This document shows positions 37,070 through 45,759 of a stretch of 57,513 nt of DNA, piece by piece. Each line of letters begins with the position of its first letter. Within the stretch, counting starts at the first letter, position 1. A program made the position numbers and the translations under genes. The stretch is from Candidatus Pelagibacter sp. TMED118 (GTDB taxonomy: Bacteria; Pseudomonadota; Alphaproteobacteria; Pelagibacterales; Pelagibacteraceae). The DNA lies in assembly GCA_002170205.2 (NCBI GenBank), contig NHFT02000001.1, positions 2,002 through 59,514 of the forward strand. The letters are read 5' to 3'. The notes under the pieces were generated by a model. It searched no databases, was not told the DNA's origin, and saw only the letters and a list, made by a program, of their open reading frames with translations.

Positions 37070-37729
37070 TTAATTATTTAAATTTTGTTTAATAAAGTTT
37101 AAAGCTGAAGTAGAAGCTTCTAAAGGTATACTGTGGTCACAATTATCTATGATTTTTGTATCAATATCTATTTTTTCTCTAATAAAAAAATCTTTAGCAT
37201 CTAGTAGATGATTTGGACTTACAACATTATCTAAACTACCGTGAATAAGCAAAGTTTTCGATTTTGAACGTATTCTTTCAGATAAATTTTTTTTATTAAT
37301 TATTTTTCCTGAAAAACCAACAATACAATTAAAAGGTATTTTTGAAGTTAAACCGATATTTATAGCCATCATGCATCCTTGACTAAAACCTGATATACAA
37401 ATATCTGAATTTAATAAATTATACTCGTTCTTTATTTCCGATAAAAATTCGTTTATTTTAATTTCAGCGTTTAACGACTGCTCTAAAATATAATTTTCAT
37501 CATCATTTGATAAATCAAACCATTGGTATCCAGACGGGTTAATCTTACATCTTTCATGACCATTTGGACAAATTATAATCGTATTCTTTAAATGTCTTTT
37601 CCAATTAATTGATAACATGCTTATATCTTTACCATCACCTCCGTAGCCATGAAGTAATAATATGGCTTTTCTGACCACTCCATCTTCCGGGGGATTAACA
37701 ATTACTCCATCTAAACAAAAATTTTTCAT
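37070..37729 (-). CDS. Phospholipase/carboxylesterase family hydrolase
   Basis: 219 residues. ILLHGYGGDGKDISML (about 24-39) gives the oxyanion loop, ISGFSQGCMMAINIGL (about 112-127) the nucleophile elbow with Ser in GFSQG, LIHGSLDNVVSP (about 163-174) the Asp and DNCDHSIP the His. This is the acyl-protein thioesterase-like esterase family; the natural substrate is unknown. Cytoplasmic, without a signal peptide. It lies 16 bases after the TlpA-like gene on the same strand. Confidence 0.87.
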   Translation of the reverse strand: MKNFCLDGVIVNPPEDGVVRKAILLLHGYGGDGKDISMLSINWKRHLKNTIIICPNGHERCKINPSGYQWFDLSNDDENYILEQSLNAEIKINEFLSEIKNEYNLLNSDICISGFSQGCMMAINIGLTSKIPFNCIVGFSGKIINKKNLSERIRSKSKTLLIHGSLDNVVSPNHLLDAKDFFIREKIDIDTKIIDNCDHSIPLEASTSALNFIKQNLNN

Positions 37730-37745
37730 TAATAAACATATAAGA

Positions 37746-38276
37746 TTAATCGAAATTCTTTAACCAATCGATAAATTTTTTGTCTTGAAAATCGATACTT
37801 CCTAAAATTCTTGCAAACTCTTGACCATTTTTATTTATCAGCAAAGTAGTAGGTAAGCCCCTGAGCAGAAGATCTTTAGGCAATTTCATATCAGGATCGT
37901 AGTATATTTTCATATATTTTATATTAATTTCATTAAAGAAAGATTCGGACTTTGATATATCTTCACCTCCTACATTTATAGGTAGTATCTGTAAATTATT
38001 TAAACTATCAATGTTTGCAAGTTTGTCCAAAGATGGCATTTCATCCCTACAAGGTAAACACCAAGTTGCCCAAAAATTAACAATTAAAAGTTTATTTTCA
38101 AAATCTGACAATCTAAGCACTTTGTTATTTACGTTTTGAAATTCAATATTTTCGAGTTTTTTTGGTTGTTTATATAAAATTAAATTTTTAATTTTTGGTG
38201 CTTCTATTGAATATACTGAAGTTGATGATAATACATATATAATAGTAATGTATAATTTAATAAACGGGTTTTTCAT
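37746..38276 (-). CDS. TlpA-family thiol-disulfide oxidoreductase
   Basis: 176 residues. A signal sequence or membrane anchor (FIKLYITIIYVLSSTSVYS, about 5-23) leads into a thioredoxin fold with NFWATWCLPCRDEMPSL (about 68-84), the WCLPC active site. GLPTTLLINKNGQEFARILG near the end carries the cis-Pro. Periplasmic TlpA/ResA proteins reduce disulfides, for example for cytochrome c or copper-site maturation. The pairing with dsbB nearby is suggestive only. It is divergent from argH, with 14 bases between them. Confidence 0.88.
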   Translation of the reverse strand: MKNPFIKLYITIIYVLSSTSVYSIEAPKIKNLILYKQPKKLENIEFQNVNNKVLRLSDFENKLLIVNFWATWCLPCRDEMPSLDKLANIDSLNNLQILPINVGGEDISKSESFFNEINIKYMKIYYDPDMKLPKDLLLRGLPTTLLINKNGQEFARILGSIDFQDKKFIDWLKNFD

Positions 38277-38290
38277 TTAAAATATTTATC

Positions 38291-39682
38291 ATGACAAAAA
38301 ATAAAAACAATAAGTCAGTTTGGAGCACTAGAATAAAAAAAACTTCCTCGCTATTTCAAAAAGTAGGTAGTTCAATCAGTTTTGATAAAAGACTTTTTAA
38401 GGAAGATATTGAGGGTTCTATTGTACATATGGAAATGCTTTTTAAAAAGGGGATAATAACCTTTAAAGTTAAAAATAAAATAGTTTTTGGATTAAAAAGA
38501 ATAAAAAATGAGATAATTAAAAAAAAATATTTATTTGATAATAAACATGAAGATATACATATGAATATCGAAAAAAGACTGTTTGAAATTATTGGAGATG
38601 ATGCTGGATATTTACATACTGCTAGATCTAGAAATGACCAAGTGATAACAGATTTAAAGCTGTGGATGCGTAAAAGTACTCAGGAAATTATTAAATTGTT
38701 GGATAAGTCTTCGAAGATAATAGTTAAAGTCGCTGAAAAAAATTTATATACAATAATGCCTGGCTTTACTCATTTACAAAACGCGCAAGCTATTTCTTTT
38801 TCACATTATATGCTTGCATATGTAGAGATGTTTTTAAGAGATAAAAATCGTTTTAAAAATAATTTAAACAGTTTAATGGAAAATCCATTAGGTGTTGGTG
38901 CTTTATGTGGTACGACATTTGATATTGATAGAAATTTCACAACAAAAAAATTAGGATTTTTAAATCCTACAAGAAATTCGATAGATACAATATCAGATAG
39001 AGATTTTGTTACAGACTTTCTCTATTCATCGTCATTATGTTCTATGCATATATCAAGATTATCTGAGGAATTTATAATTTGGAATTCTAATGCTTATAAT
39101 TTGATAGACTTAAATGATAAAATTGTGACAGGTTCATCCATTATGCCCCAAAAAAAAAATCCAGATCATCTTGAATTTTTAAGAGGCAAAACTGGTATAA
39201 TTTATGGTAATCTTTTTTCTATGCTTACAATTTTGAAAGGGTTGCCATTATCGTATTTTAAAGATCTCCAAGACGACAAAAAAATTGTTTTTGAAACTTA
39301 TGATAACTTAAAAAATTGTATTTTGTTAATGAACGAAATATTAACTAATTTTAAAGTAAACAAAAAAAATATGTTAAAGCTATCAAATAAAGGACATATT
39401 ACAGCGACCGATCTTGCAGATTATCTCGTAAAAGAGGTTAAATATCCATTTAGAAAGGCTTATAAAGTTACAGCAGAATTGGTAAACTTTTGTGACAAAA
39501 ATAGGAAAAACTTGAAAGATTTAACAATAGACGAAATTCAAAAAATTGAGCCAAAATTAAATGAGGATGTGCAGAAGATTTTTGATTTAAATAATTCTGT
39601 AAAATCCAAAAAATCTTATGGAGGAACCTCTTTTGAAAATATAAGTAAGATGATAAAGTATTACAAAAGAGTTTTAAAATGA
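38291..39682 (+). CDS. argH: Argininosuccinate lyase
   Basis: 463 residues. GSSIMPQKKNPDHLEFLRGKTG (about 281-302) is the fumarase/lyase signature with the catalytic Ser loop, and TARSRNDQVITDL (about 111-123) and GFTHLQNAQ (about 158-166) are conserved blocks. It splits argininosuccinate to arginine and fumarate in the cytoplasm. It overlaps the small lipoprotein gene by four bases (ATGA), then lysA follows: the alphaproteobacterial argH-lipoprotein-lysA order. Confidence 0.97.
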   Translation: MTKNKNNKSVWSTRIKKTSSLFQKVGSSISFDKRLFKEDIEGSIVHMEMLFKKGIITFKVKNKIVFGLKRIKNEIIKKKYLFDNKHEDIHMNIEKRLFEIIGDDAGYLHTARSRNDQVITDLKLWMRKSTQEIIKLLDKSSKIIVKVAEKNLYTIMPGFTHLQNAQAISFSHYMLAYVEMFLRDKNRFKNNLNSLMENPLGVGALCGTTFDIDRNFTTKKLGFLNPTRNSIDTISDRDFVTDFLYSSSLCSMHISRLSEEFIIWNSNAYNLIDLNDKIVTGSSIMPQKKNPDHLEFLRGKTGIIYGNLFSMLTILKGLPLSYFKDLQDDKKIVFETYDNLKNCILLMNEILTNFKVNKKNMLKLSNKGHITATDLADYLVKEVKYPFRKAYKVTAELVNFCDKNRKNLKDLTIDEIQKIEPKLNEDVQKIFDLNNSVKSKKSYGGTSFENISKMIKYYKRVLK

Positions 39683-39801
39683 TTAAAAAAATATTATTTA
39701 TAATTATTGTTTTGAATCTAGTATTTTCTTGTGGAAAAAAAGGGGACCCTGAATATAAAGAAAGCAATTTTAAAGTATTAGAAAACAAAGAAGTTGCTTA
39801 A
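39679..39801 (+). CDS. lptM: Small lipoprotein, LptM/YifL-like
   Basis: 40 residues. A signal peptide (MIKKILFIIIVLNLVFS) ends in a lipobox with the lipidated Cys18 in VFSCGKKGDPEY. The CGxKGxPxY segment is the family mark of LptM (YifL), which helps mature the LptD/LptE LPS translocon at the outer membrane in Escherichia coli. The rest is a 22-residue charged tail. It starts at an ATGA overlap with argH and shares one base with the lysA ATG (TAATG), the usual alphaproteobacterial place for this gene. It is easily missed because of its size. Confidence 0.85.
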   Translation: MIKKILFIIIVLNLVFSCGKKGDPEYKESNFKVLENKEVA

Positions 39802-41015
39802 TGAAATATATAGATGGTAGTTTTTTTATCGAAAAAGTAAGTGCTAATAAAATATCAAAAAAATTTGGCACCCCAACATATGTTTATTCTTATGAAAAAA
39901 TTTGTGAAAATATCAGTAATTTTAAAAAATATTTTAATAAAATTGATCCATTGGTCTGTTTCTCCGTAAAATCTAACGCAAATTTAAATATTTTAAAAAT
40001 TATAAAAAATCAAAATGTCGGGGCAGATGTTGTATCGAAAGGTGAAATGATAGCAGCTTTAAAGACAGGAATTAATCCAAAAAAAATAGTATTTTCTGGA
40101 GTGGGAAAAACATCGGATGAGATTGATTATGCTATAAAAAAGAATATTCTTTTAATAAATGCAGAGTCTGAAGATGAAGTATCTAATATTGAAAAGATTG
40201 CTAAGAAAAATAAAAGAAGGATTGGCATAGGCATAAGGTTAAATCCTGATATAGATGCAAAAACAATTAATAAGATATCTACTGGTAAAAAAGAAAATAA
40301 ATTTGGTGTCGATATCAAAAGTGTAAATAAAATAATTAAAAAATTTAAGAATTCTCGATTTTTAGATTTTAGCTGTTTAAGTGTCCATATTGGTAGTCAA
40401 ATAACAAGTCATAAGCCTTACAAAATAATGCTAGATATTATTCAAGAGTGTATCAATCTTTGCAAACATAATTTTAAATTTATCGATCTAGGTGGGGGCA
40501 TGGGAATAAAATACAACAAGAGTGATAAAAAATTAAATTATAAAAAATATAATGATTTGATTGAAAAATTTTTAATTAAAAATAAGGTGAAAATTATTTT
40601 TGAGCCAGGAAGATCAATTATAGGAAATACGGGAGTCCTATTGTCAAAAGTTGTATATGTAAAAAAAACTAGTAAAAAAAATTTTATTATTTTAGATGCT
40701 GCTATGAATGATTTTATGAGACCTGCCTTATACGGTGCAAATCATAGACTCATTCCATCAAAAATTATTAAAAAGAAAATAAAAAAAAAACACGAGTTCG
40801 TTGGCCCGGTATGTGAAACTACAGATAAATTTTCAGAAGTGCTCAGCTTTCAAAAAATTATAAATGATGACTTAATGATTATTTGTGATGTAGGAGCGTA
40901 TGGAATTGCTCTTTCATCTAATTATAATCTCAGACCAATTCCACCAGAAATCTTAATTAAAGGGTCGGATATGAAGATAATTAGAAAAAGACAAAAAATT
41001 ACTGATCTAATTTAA
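39801..41015 (+). CDS. lysA: Diaminopimelate decarboxylase
   Basis: 404 residues, fold III PLP enzyme. The PLP Lys is in CFSVKSNANL (about 53-62), the phosphate-binding glycines are in LGGGMG near 232-237, SVHIGSQI (about 194-201) carries the His, and GPVCETTDKF (about 335-344) the active-site Cys of the other subunit. It decarboxylates meso-diaminopimelate to lysine. It is translated after the lipoprotein through a one-base overlap, and plsC follows eight bases after its stop. Confidence 0.96.
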   Translation: MKYIDGSFFIEKVSANKISKKFGTPTYVYSYEKICENISNFKKYFNKIDPLVCFSVKSNANLNILKIIKNQNVGADVVSKGEMIAALKTGINPKKIVFSGVGKTSDEIDYAIKKNILLINAESEDEVSNIEKIAKKNKRRIGIGIRLNPDIDAKTINKISTGKKENKFGVDIKSVNKIIKKFKNSRFLDFSCLSVHIGSQITSHKPYKIMLDIIQECINLCKHNFKFIDLGGGMGIKYNKSDKKLNYKKYNDLIEKFLIKNKVKIIFEPGRSIIGNTGVLLSKVVYVKKTSKKNFIILDAAMNDFMRPALYGANHRLIPSKIIKKKIKKKHEFVGPVCETTDKFSEVLSFQKIINDDLMIICDVGAYGIALSSNYNLRPIPPEILIKGSDMKIIRKRQKITDLI

Positions 41016-41023
41016 TTTTAAAT

Positions 41024-41722
41024 ATGATTAGAGAATTTTTTTTTAAAATTTTTTTTTACCTAGGAGTAGTTCTTATATGCTTATTTTTTATACCTACGCT
41101 TATTATGCCAAAGAAAGTAGTATCTTTTGGAGGAAAATTATTAGGTTATTGGGCAAAGTTTTGTTTGATGGTGTTCATGTCAACAAAAATAACAATTAAA
41201 GGTTCAGAAAATATAGAGAAGAGTGATAAGTTTTTTATTGCATCTACTCATCAATCCCAATTTGAAACATATTATTTGCAGGCTTTGTTCGACTCACCAT
41301 TTTTTATTTTAAAAAAAGAATTAATTAGAATTCCAATTTTCGGTTTTTTTTTACAAAAAATAGGGTGTATAGCAATAGAGAGAAATAAGGTAAGTAGAAA
41401 TAATTTAGACTTTTATGAGAGGGTTAAAAAGTCGATTAGTAAGAGTAATAACCCGTTAATAATATTTCCCCAAGGTTCTAGACACGATTTTAAAGAACGA
41501 CCTAAATTTAAAAAAGGTGTATCTCGGATTTATAGTTTAAATATTAAATGCCAACCAGTTGTATTAAATTCGGGTGCTGTTTGGCCTAAAAATGGAGCAA
41601 TGAAATCAAACAAAGAATTAATAATTTCTATATTAAAACCTTTGGAAACTGGACTAGATGAAAAAATGTTTTTGAAACAGTTACAAACAAGTATGTATGC
41701 AGAATTGGATAGAATAATTTAG
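41024..41722 (+). CDS. plsC: 1-acyl-sn-glycerol-3-phosphate acyltransferase
   Basis: 232 residues. An N-terminal hydrophobic segment (about 5-27) anchors it to the inner membrane. The acyltransferase motif I is HQSQFE (about 76-81), the H-x4-E variant of H-x4-D, and motif III is FPQGSRHDF near 145-153. It adds the second acyl chain to make phosphatidic acid. Its TAG shares bases with the dnaN TAA on the other strand (TTAG, 41719-41722). Confidence 0.85.
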   Translation: MIREFFFKIFFYLGVVLICLFFIPTLIMPKKVVSFGGKLLGYWAKFCLMVFMSTKITIKGSENIEKSDKFFIASTHQSQFETYYLQALFDSPFFILKKELIRIPIFGFFLQKIGCIAIERNKVSRNNLDFYERVKKSISKSNNPLIIFPQGSRHDFKERPKFKKGVSRIYSLNIKCQPVVLNSGAVWPKNGAMKSNKELIISILKPLETGLDEKMFLKQLQTSMYAELDRII

Positions 41723-42831
41723 CCTTTCATCGGCATTACAATATATATACTATCAAAATCTGAAGGATCTTTAATTAATGCAGGTGAACCTGTATCTTTT
41801 AAATAGATTTCGATTTTATTCCCATCCAATTGTGAAGCAACATCTAGCAAATATCTTGAATTAAAACTTATTTCTAAATCATGTTCGAATTGTACTTTAA
41901 TATTTTCGTTTCCATCTCCACTATTTGTATTATTTACAGACAGATCCAAATTATCTTTGGATAGTTTAAACTTAACACCATCTTTTTTATCGAGCGAAAT
42001 TGATGCAACTCTATCAACAGAATTAAGAAATAATTTTAAATCAACTTCTAACTTCTTTTGATTTTCTTTTGGTATAACTTGAACATAGTTTGGGAATTTT
42101 CCATCAATAAGTTTTGATATTAATGTACTATTATTTAATTCAAATTTTATTTTTGATTTTATATTCGAAATTTTTACGTCTCCTTCATAGTCATCTAATA
42201 AAGTACACAATTGAAAAATTGTTTTTTTTGGCAATATGATAGGTTCAAAATTAATGTTTTCATCAACTTTGAATTTGGAGATTGACATTCTATGACTATC
42301 TGTTGCAACGGCTGTTAAATATTTTTTATCATTTTGGTTTGTAGTATGGATAAATATTCCACTTAAATAATGTCTCGTTTCATCATTTGATATAGAAAAT
42401 TTACATTTATTTAAAATTTTTAACAAACTCTTTGAGTTTATTACAAATTCGTTATCATTAAAATTTTCATTCATCAAAGGAAACTCGGATGGGTTAATAC
42501 AATTTAAATTAAAGGTAGAATTTTCAGACTCTAAATTTAATTTACTATTTCCCATATTTGAAAAGTTTATTTTTTTATTTGAAGAGATCTTTCTCACTAT
42601 GTCATACATTATAGATGAGGATGTCGTTGTTTGTCCTTCTTCTTGTGTCTCAATATTCTTAACTTTATGAATGAATATTAAATCCAAATCAGTTGCTGTT
42701 ACAGTGAGCTCTGAATTTGAGACGTTTAACATAACATTTGATAAAATTGGCAAAGTACTTCTTTTTTCAATTACACCTTGACAATAATTTAAAGATTTTT
42801 GAATATCTTGCTGCTTTACACTAAATTTCAT
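41719..42831 (-). CDS. dnaN: DNA polymerase III beta sliding clamp
   Basis: 370 residues in three clamp domains. The start MKFSVKQQDIQKSLNYCQGVIEKRSTLPIL and the end SIYIVMPMKG are typical, and YLSGIFIHT and HRMSISKF mark domain two. It encircles DNA and tethers polymerase. The ATG overlaps the end of dnaA by eleven bases, so dnaA and dnaN are cotranscribed. recF is not next to it, which is usual in alphaproteobacteria. Confidence 0.97.
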   Translation of the reverse strand: MKFSVKQQDIQKSLNYCQGVIEKRSTLPILSNVMLNVSNSELTVTATDLDLIFIHKVKNIETQEEGQTTTSSSIMYDIVRKISSNKKINFSNMGNSKLNLESENSTFNLNCINPSEFPLMNENFNDNEFVINSKSLLKILNKCKFSISNDETRHYLSGIFIHTTNQNDKKYLTAVATDSHRMSISKFKVDENINFEPIILPKKTIFQLCTLLDDYEGDVKISNIKSKIKFELNNSTLISKLIDGKFPNYVQVIPKENQKKLEVDLKLFLNSVDRVASISLDKKDGVKFKLSKDNLDLSVNNTNSGDGNENIKVQFEHDLEISFNSRYLLDVASQLDGNKIEIYLKDTGSPALIKDPSDFDSIYIVMPMKG

Positions 42832-44233
42832 TTTGCTTAGATAATAATATCTTATTCTTTAGATTTTCAATATTCACATTTAATTCTTCATCATTTTTTC
42901 TCAATTTATCAATTGTTCTGACAGAATGAATTACTGTGGTATGATCTCTGTTTGAAAAAGCTCTACCAATTTCTGGTAATGATTTCGACGTAAGAGATTT
43001 TGATAAATATATAGCTGTTTGTCTTGGTCTTACAAGATATCGGGATCTTCTTGACGACAACATTTCGTTCTTACTTATTTTAAAAAATTTACAAACTTCA
43101 GTCTGAATTAAATCAATTGTGACCTTGTTTTCAGGTAAATTAAGTAAATCTTTTAAAACAATTTTTATCTCTGTAAGTGTCGGGATTTTGTTATATATTT
43201 TTGAAAACGAGACAATACGATTCAGAGCACCAATTAATTCTCTTATACTTGTTCTAATCTCTGAACTAATAAACTTTTTTATTTCCTCATCTATATTTAT
43301 TTGTTGCTGATTAATATACTTTAAATCTTCATATTTTTTATTAATAATTTTATATCTTAAATCGTAATCTGAACTTTGAATATCAACAACAAGACCTCCA
43401 GAAAATCTTGATTTAATTCTCTCTTGTATTCTTACTAGTTTGTTTGGTGGTCTGTCAGCAGTGACTATAATTTGAGAACCTTTGTCAATTAGAGCATTAA
43501 AAGTATGAAAAAACTCCTCTTGCATTGCCTCTTTTCCATTCATAAATTGAATATCATCTATTAGTAAAACATCGTTATTTCTGAAATTTTCTTTAAATTT
43601 TACCATATCATTAGATTTTATTGCTTTCACAAATTGATACATGAATCTTTCTGCAGAGATAAACATAACTTTATTCGTCGATTTTAAATTTAGTCCTATC
43701 GCATTTAAAAGGTGGGTTTTACCCATTCCAACACCACTATAAATATATAATGGATTGTAATGCGCTATATCTGTAGAAACTTTTTTAGACGCCTCATATG
43801 CAAGTTTATTACTATTGCCAATTACAAAATTTTCAAAGGTTTTATTTGGATCTATTCTATTAAATTGTAGATAGGAATTATTAATAAATGAAATATTTTT
43901 ACTGGATACCAAATTATCATCACTATTGTTCTCATGGGTATGATTATCTTTTTTATTTTTGATAATTACCTCTATCCTGTTAGCTTCTTTTTTGTAAATT
44001 TTTAGTATTTGCAAAATTTGATCTAAATATCTCGAGGTTATCCAGTCTCTAATAAATCTGGTCGAAACAGATAACAAAATGTAGTCTCTGAATTCTTCTT
44101 CAAAATTTATTTTTTTTAACCAGCTTTCATATATCTCTAATCCAAATTTTTCCCTTAATGTAATCTGAACTTTATTCCAATTTATTTTATTTGATATTTC
44201 TTGACTAATTTTATGATCTAAATTGTTTTTCAT
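42821..44233 (-). CDS. dnaA: Chromosomal replication initiator DnaA
   Basis: 470 residues from the ATG at 44233. A farther upstream ATG at 44335 would add 34 residues with no family likeness. Domain I spans about 17-80; the AAA+ core has Walker A GVGMGKTHLLNAIG and Walker B VLLIDDIQFMNG; domain IV ends with GRAFSNRDHTTVIHSVRTI, the DnaA-box-binding signature. It unwinds the origin with ATP. No Shine-Dalgarno is visible before this start. The order rpsT-dnaA-dnaN is the alphaproteobacterial arrangement. Confidence 0.96.
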   Translation of the reverse strand: MKNNLDHKISQEISNKINWNKVQITLREKFGLEIYESWLKKINFEEEFRDYILLSVSTRFIRDWITSRYLDQILQILKIYKKEANRIEVIIKNKKDNHTHENNSDDNLVSSKNISFINNSYLQFNRIDPNKTFENFVIGNSNKLAYEASKKVSTDIAHYNPLYIYSGVGMGKTHLLNAIGLNLKSTNKVMFISAERFMYQFVKAIKSNDMVKFKENFRNNDVLLIDDIQFMNGKEAMQEEFFHTFNALIDKGSQIIVTADRPPNKLVRIQERIKSRFSGGLVVDIQSSDYDLRYKIINKKYEDLKYINQQQINIDEEIKKFISSEIRTSIRELIGALNRIVSFSKIYNKIPTLTEIKIVLKDLLNLPENKVTIDLIQTEVCKFFKISKNEMLSSRRSRYLVRPRQTAIYLSKSLTSKSLPEIGRAFSNRDHTTVIHSVRTIDKLRKNDEELNVNIENLKNKILLSKQNEI

Positions 44234-44557
44234 TGGTAATTCATAAATACCTAAGACACATATTATGCAATAAAATTTTTTAAAAAGATAAAAATATTTA
44301 AAATCTGTAATTGTAAAATTTTTACGAGAATACAACTTTAAAGTTTTAAATTAAAAAAAAATATTTTTAGTAAATAAATATTTACTATTTTTTATCTGAA
44401 GATGATCAATATATAGATAGTATAAGTAAAATTAAATTATATTTAGTGTCAAATAAATAAATTATTATATTTTTAGTTGTAAAATACAAATGACAGAAAA
44501 AAAATTTGAATTTTTTTTTTTTAAATTAATCTAGCAAGAGTTGATTAAAAATTATAA
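44234..44557. other. 324-base A+T-rich gap between rpsT and dnaA
   Basis: No gene was found here. It holds an 18-base palindrome (44369-44386), a TTGACA on the minus strand (44447-44452) without a convincing -10, a GATC at 44404-44407 and long A/T runs. No good DnaA box (TTATNCACA) was seen; TTATGCAAT at 44263-44271 is a poor match. It serves at least as the dnaA leader, and an origin role is not supported. Confidence 0.5.
44369..44386. repeat. Palindrome upstream of dnaA
   Basis: AGTAAATAAATATTTACT has 8-bp arms around a two-base centre, 136 bases before the dnaA start. It could be an operator or a transcript hairpin. A+T-rich sequence makes chance dyads more likely, although eight paired positions including G-C pairs at both ends is notable. 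Confidence 0.4.
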
Positions 44558-44818
44558 CTAAAGGTTGTTTATTTTTTTTGTTACTTTTGAAATATTTCTT
44601 GACGCGTTTTGCCTCTTTATCACTCCAGTTTTTGCTATTTTCATTAATTCGGAATTAAACTTAGGTAAAAAATCTAAAGCTTTTTTTTTATCTTTGCCAT
44701 CAAGAATTGAATTCATCTTTTTAATAGCTTTTTTAACTCTGTTTTTTCTAGCTTTATTTACAACAGTTTGATTTGAAATTCTTCTAATACGTTTAATTGC
44801 TGATTTCGTATTTGCCAT
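44558..44818 (-). CDS. rpsT: 30S ribosomal protein S20 (bS20)
   Basis: 86 residues, basic and helical. MANTKSAIKRIRRISNQTVVNKARKNRVKKAI is the S20 hallmark, and IKRQNASRNISKVTKKIN closes it. It stabilises 16S rRNA in the small subunit. It has its own promoter in the 50 bases after mutM (see 44828-44856), with the -10 only nine bases from the ATG and no Shine-Dalgarno, so it may be translated from a near-leaderless mRNA. Confidence 0.97.
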   Translation of the reverse strand: MANTKSAIKRIRRISNQTVVNKARKNRVKKAIKKMNSILDGKDKKKALDFLPKFNSELMKIAKTGVIKRQNASRNISKVTKKINNL

Positions 44819-44827
44819 AAGCGGGAG

Positions 44828-44856
44828 TATATAACTTCCAAACTATAAAGGGTCAA
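44828..44856 (-). promoter_or_regulatory. rpsT promoter, near-leaderless
   Basis: TTGACC (44851-44856), a 17-base spacer and TATATA (44828-44833) form a near-consensus sigma-70 promoter on the minus strand. The ATG at 44818 lies nine bases after the -10, so the leader would be about three bases. The sequence between (CTCCCGCTT) has no ribosome site. Confidence 0.6.
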
Positions 44857-44868
44857 CACATTTATCGT

Positions 44869-45729
44869 TTATTTTTGACATTTTTTACAATAAAATGTTG
44901 ATCTATTTGAGATATTAATTTTTATAATTTTAAAATTACATCCAGAATTAGGACAGATCTCATTTTCTTTATTGTACACTTTAAATTTATCCTGATAACT
45001 TCCAGATCTTCCTACAGCACTTTTAAAATTTTTTATCGTTGATCCACCACTATGGATAGCTTTTTTCAAAACAAATTTTATAAATTTAATTAATTGAATA
45101 ATATGATTTTTATTTAAATTTTTTCCTTTTCTTTTTGGGCTTATTTTTGAATAGAAAAGAATTTCACTTGCATAAATATTACCTATACCTGCAATAATTT
45201 TTTGATCCAAAATTATATTTTTTATATTTTTGTTTCTGTTAAACAATATCAAATTTAAATAATTATAGGATAGATTTTTGCTTAAGGGCTCTGGTCCTTT
45301 TTTTTCAAAAAATTTATTTAATTTTTTTCTTGAATTAAAGAGTTTAACAAATCCAAATCTCCTAGGATCATTATAAACTATATTAAACCCCTTAAATACA
45401 AAATTAATATGATTATGAGAATTTGGTAATTCAGAAGATCTATAAAAACTTAAATTAGTTTTAAATTTTTTCTCTTTCTTAACTAAATGAAGTGTACCAG
45501 ACATTCCTAGATGGATTAATATAAAATTTTTTCTCTCTATTTCTATTATTAGATATTTAGCTCTTCTTGTAACTTTTATAATTTTTTTGTTTTTAATATT
45601 CTCTTCAAATTTTTTTTCTACTCTATATCTTAGATTTCTATTACTTATTATTGTTCTAAGTATTCTTTTGGTTTCTATAGTTTTTTTGAGTGACTGTTTG
45701 ACTATTTCTACTTCTGGCAATTCTGGCAT
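44869..45729 (-). CDS. mutM: Formamidopyrimidine-DNA glycosylase
   Basis: 286 residues. The start MPELPEVEIVKQSL supplies the catalytic Pro at position 2 (N-terminal after Met removal) and Glu3; LIHLGMSGTL is the Lys57-type region; IAGIGNIYASEILF is the helix-two-turn-helix; the zinc finger at the end reads CPNSGC then CKKC. The C-x4-C first pair is common in alphaproteobacteria. It removes 8-oxoguanine and nicks the strand. It is divergent from ubiE, with 30 bases between them. Confidence 0.95.
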   Translation of the reverse strand: MPELPEVEIVKQSLKKTIETKRILRTIISNRNLRYRVEKKFEENIKNKKIIKVTRRAKYLIIEIERKNFILIHLGMSGTLHLVKKEKKFKTNLSFYRSSELPNSHNHINFVFKGFNIVYNDPRRFGFVKLFNSRKKLNKFFEKKGPEPLSKNLSYNYLNLILFNRNKNIKNIILDQKIIAGIGNIYASEILFYSKISPKRKGKNLNKNHIIQLIKFIKFVLKKAIHSGGSTIKNFKSAVGRSGSYQDKFKVYNKENEICPNSGCNFKIIKINISNRSTFYCKKCQK

Positions 45730-45759
45730 TTAATACTATATTATCATTTATAATAAATT

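Noticed and set aside
44234..44335. Additional 34 residues at the start of DnaA
   Set aside because: The extension is not seen in the DnaA family and has no ribosome site; ATG at 44233 fits domain I.
44234..44557. Origin of replication beside dnaA
   Set aside because: No good DnaA boxes or clustered 13-mers were seen; dnaA is often away from the origin in alphaproteobacteria.
44869..44960. Unusual C-x4-C spacing in the MutM zinc finger
   Set aside because: This spacing is frequent in alphaproteobacterial MutM and is not a defect.
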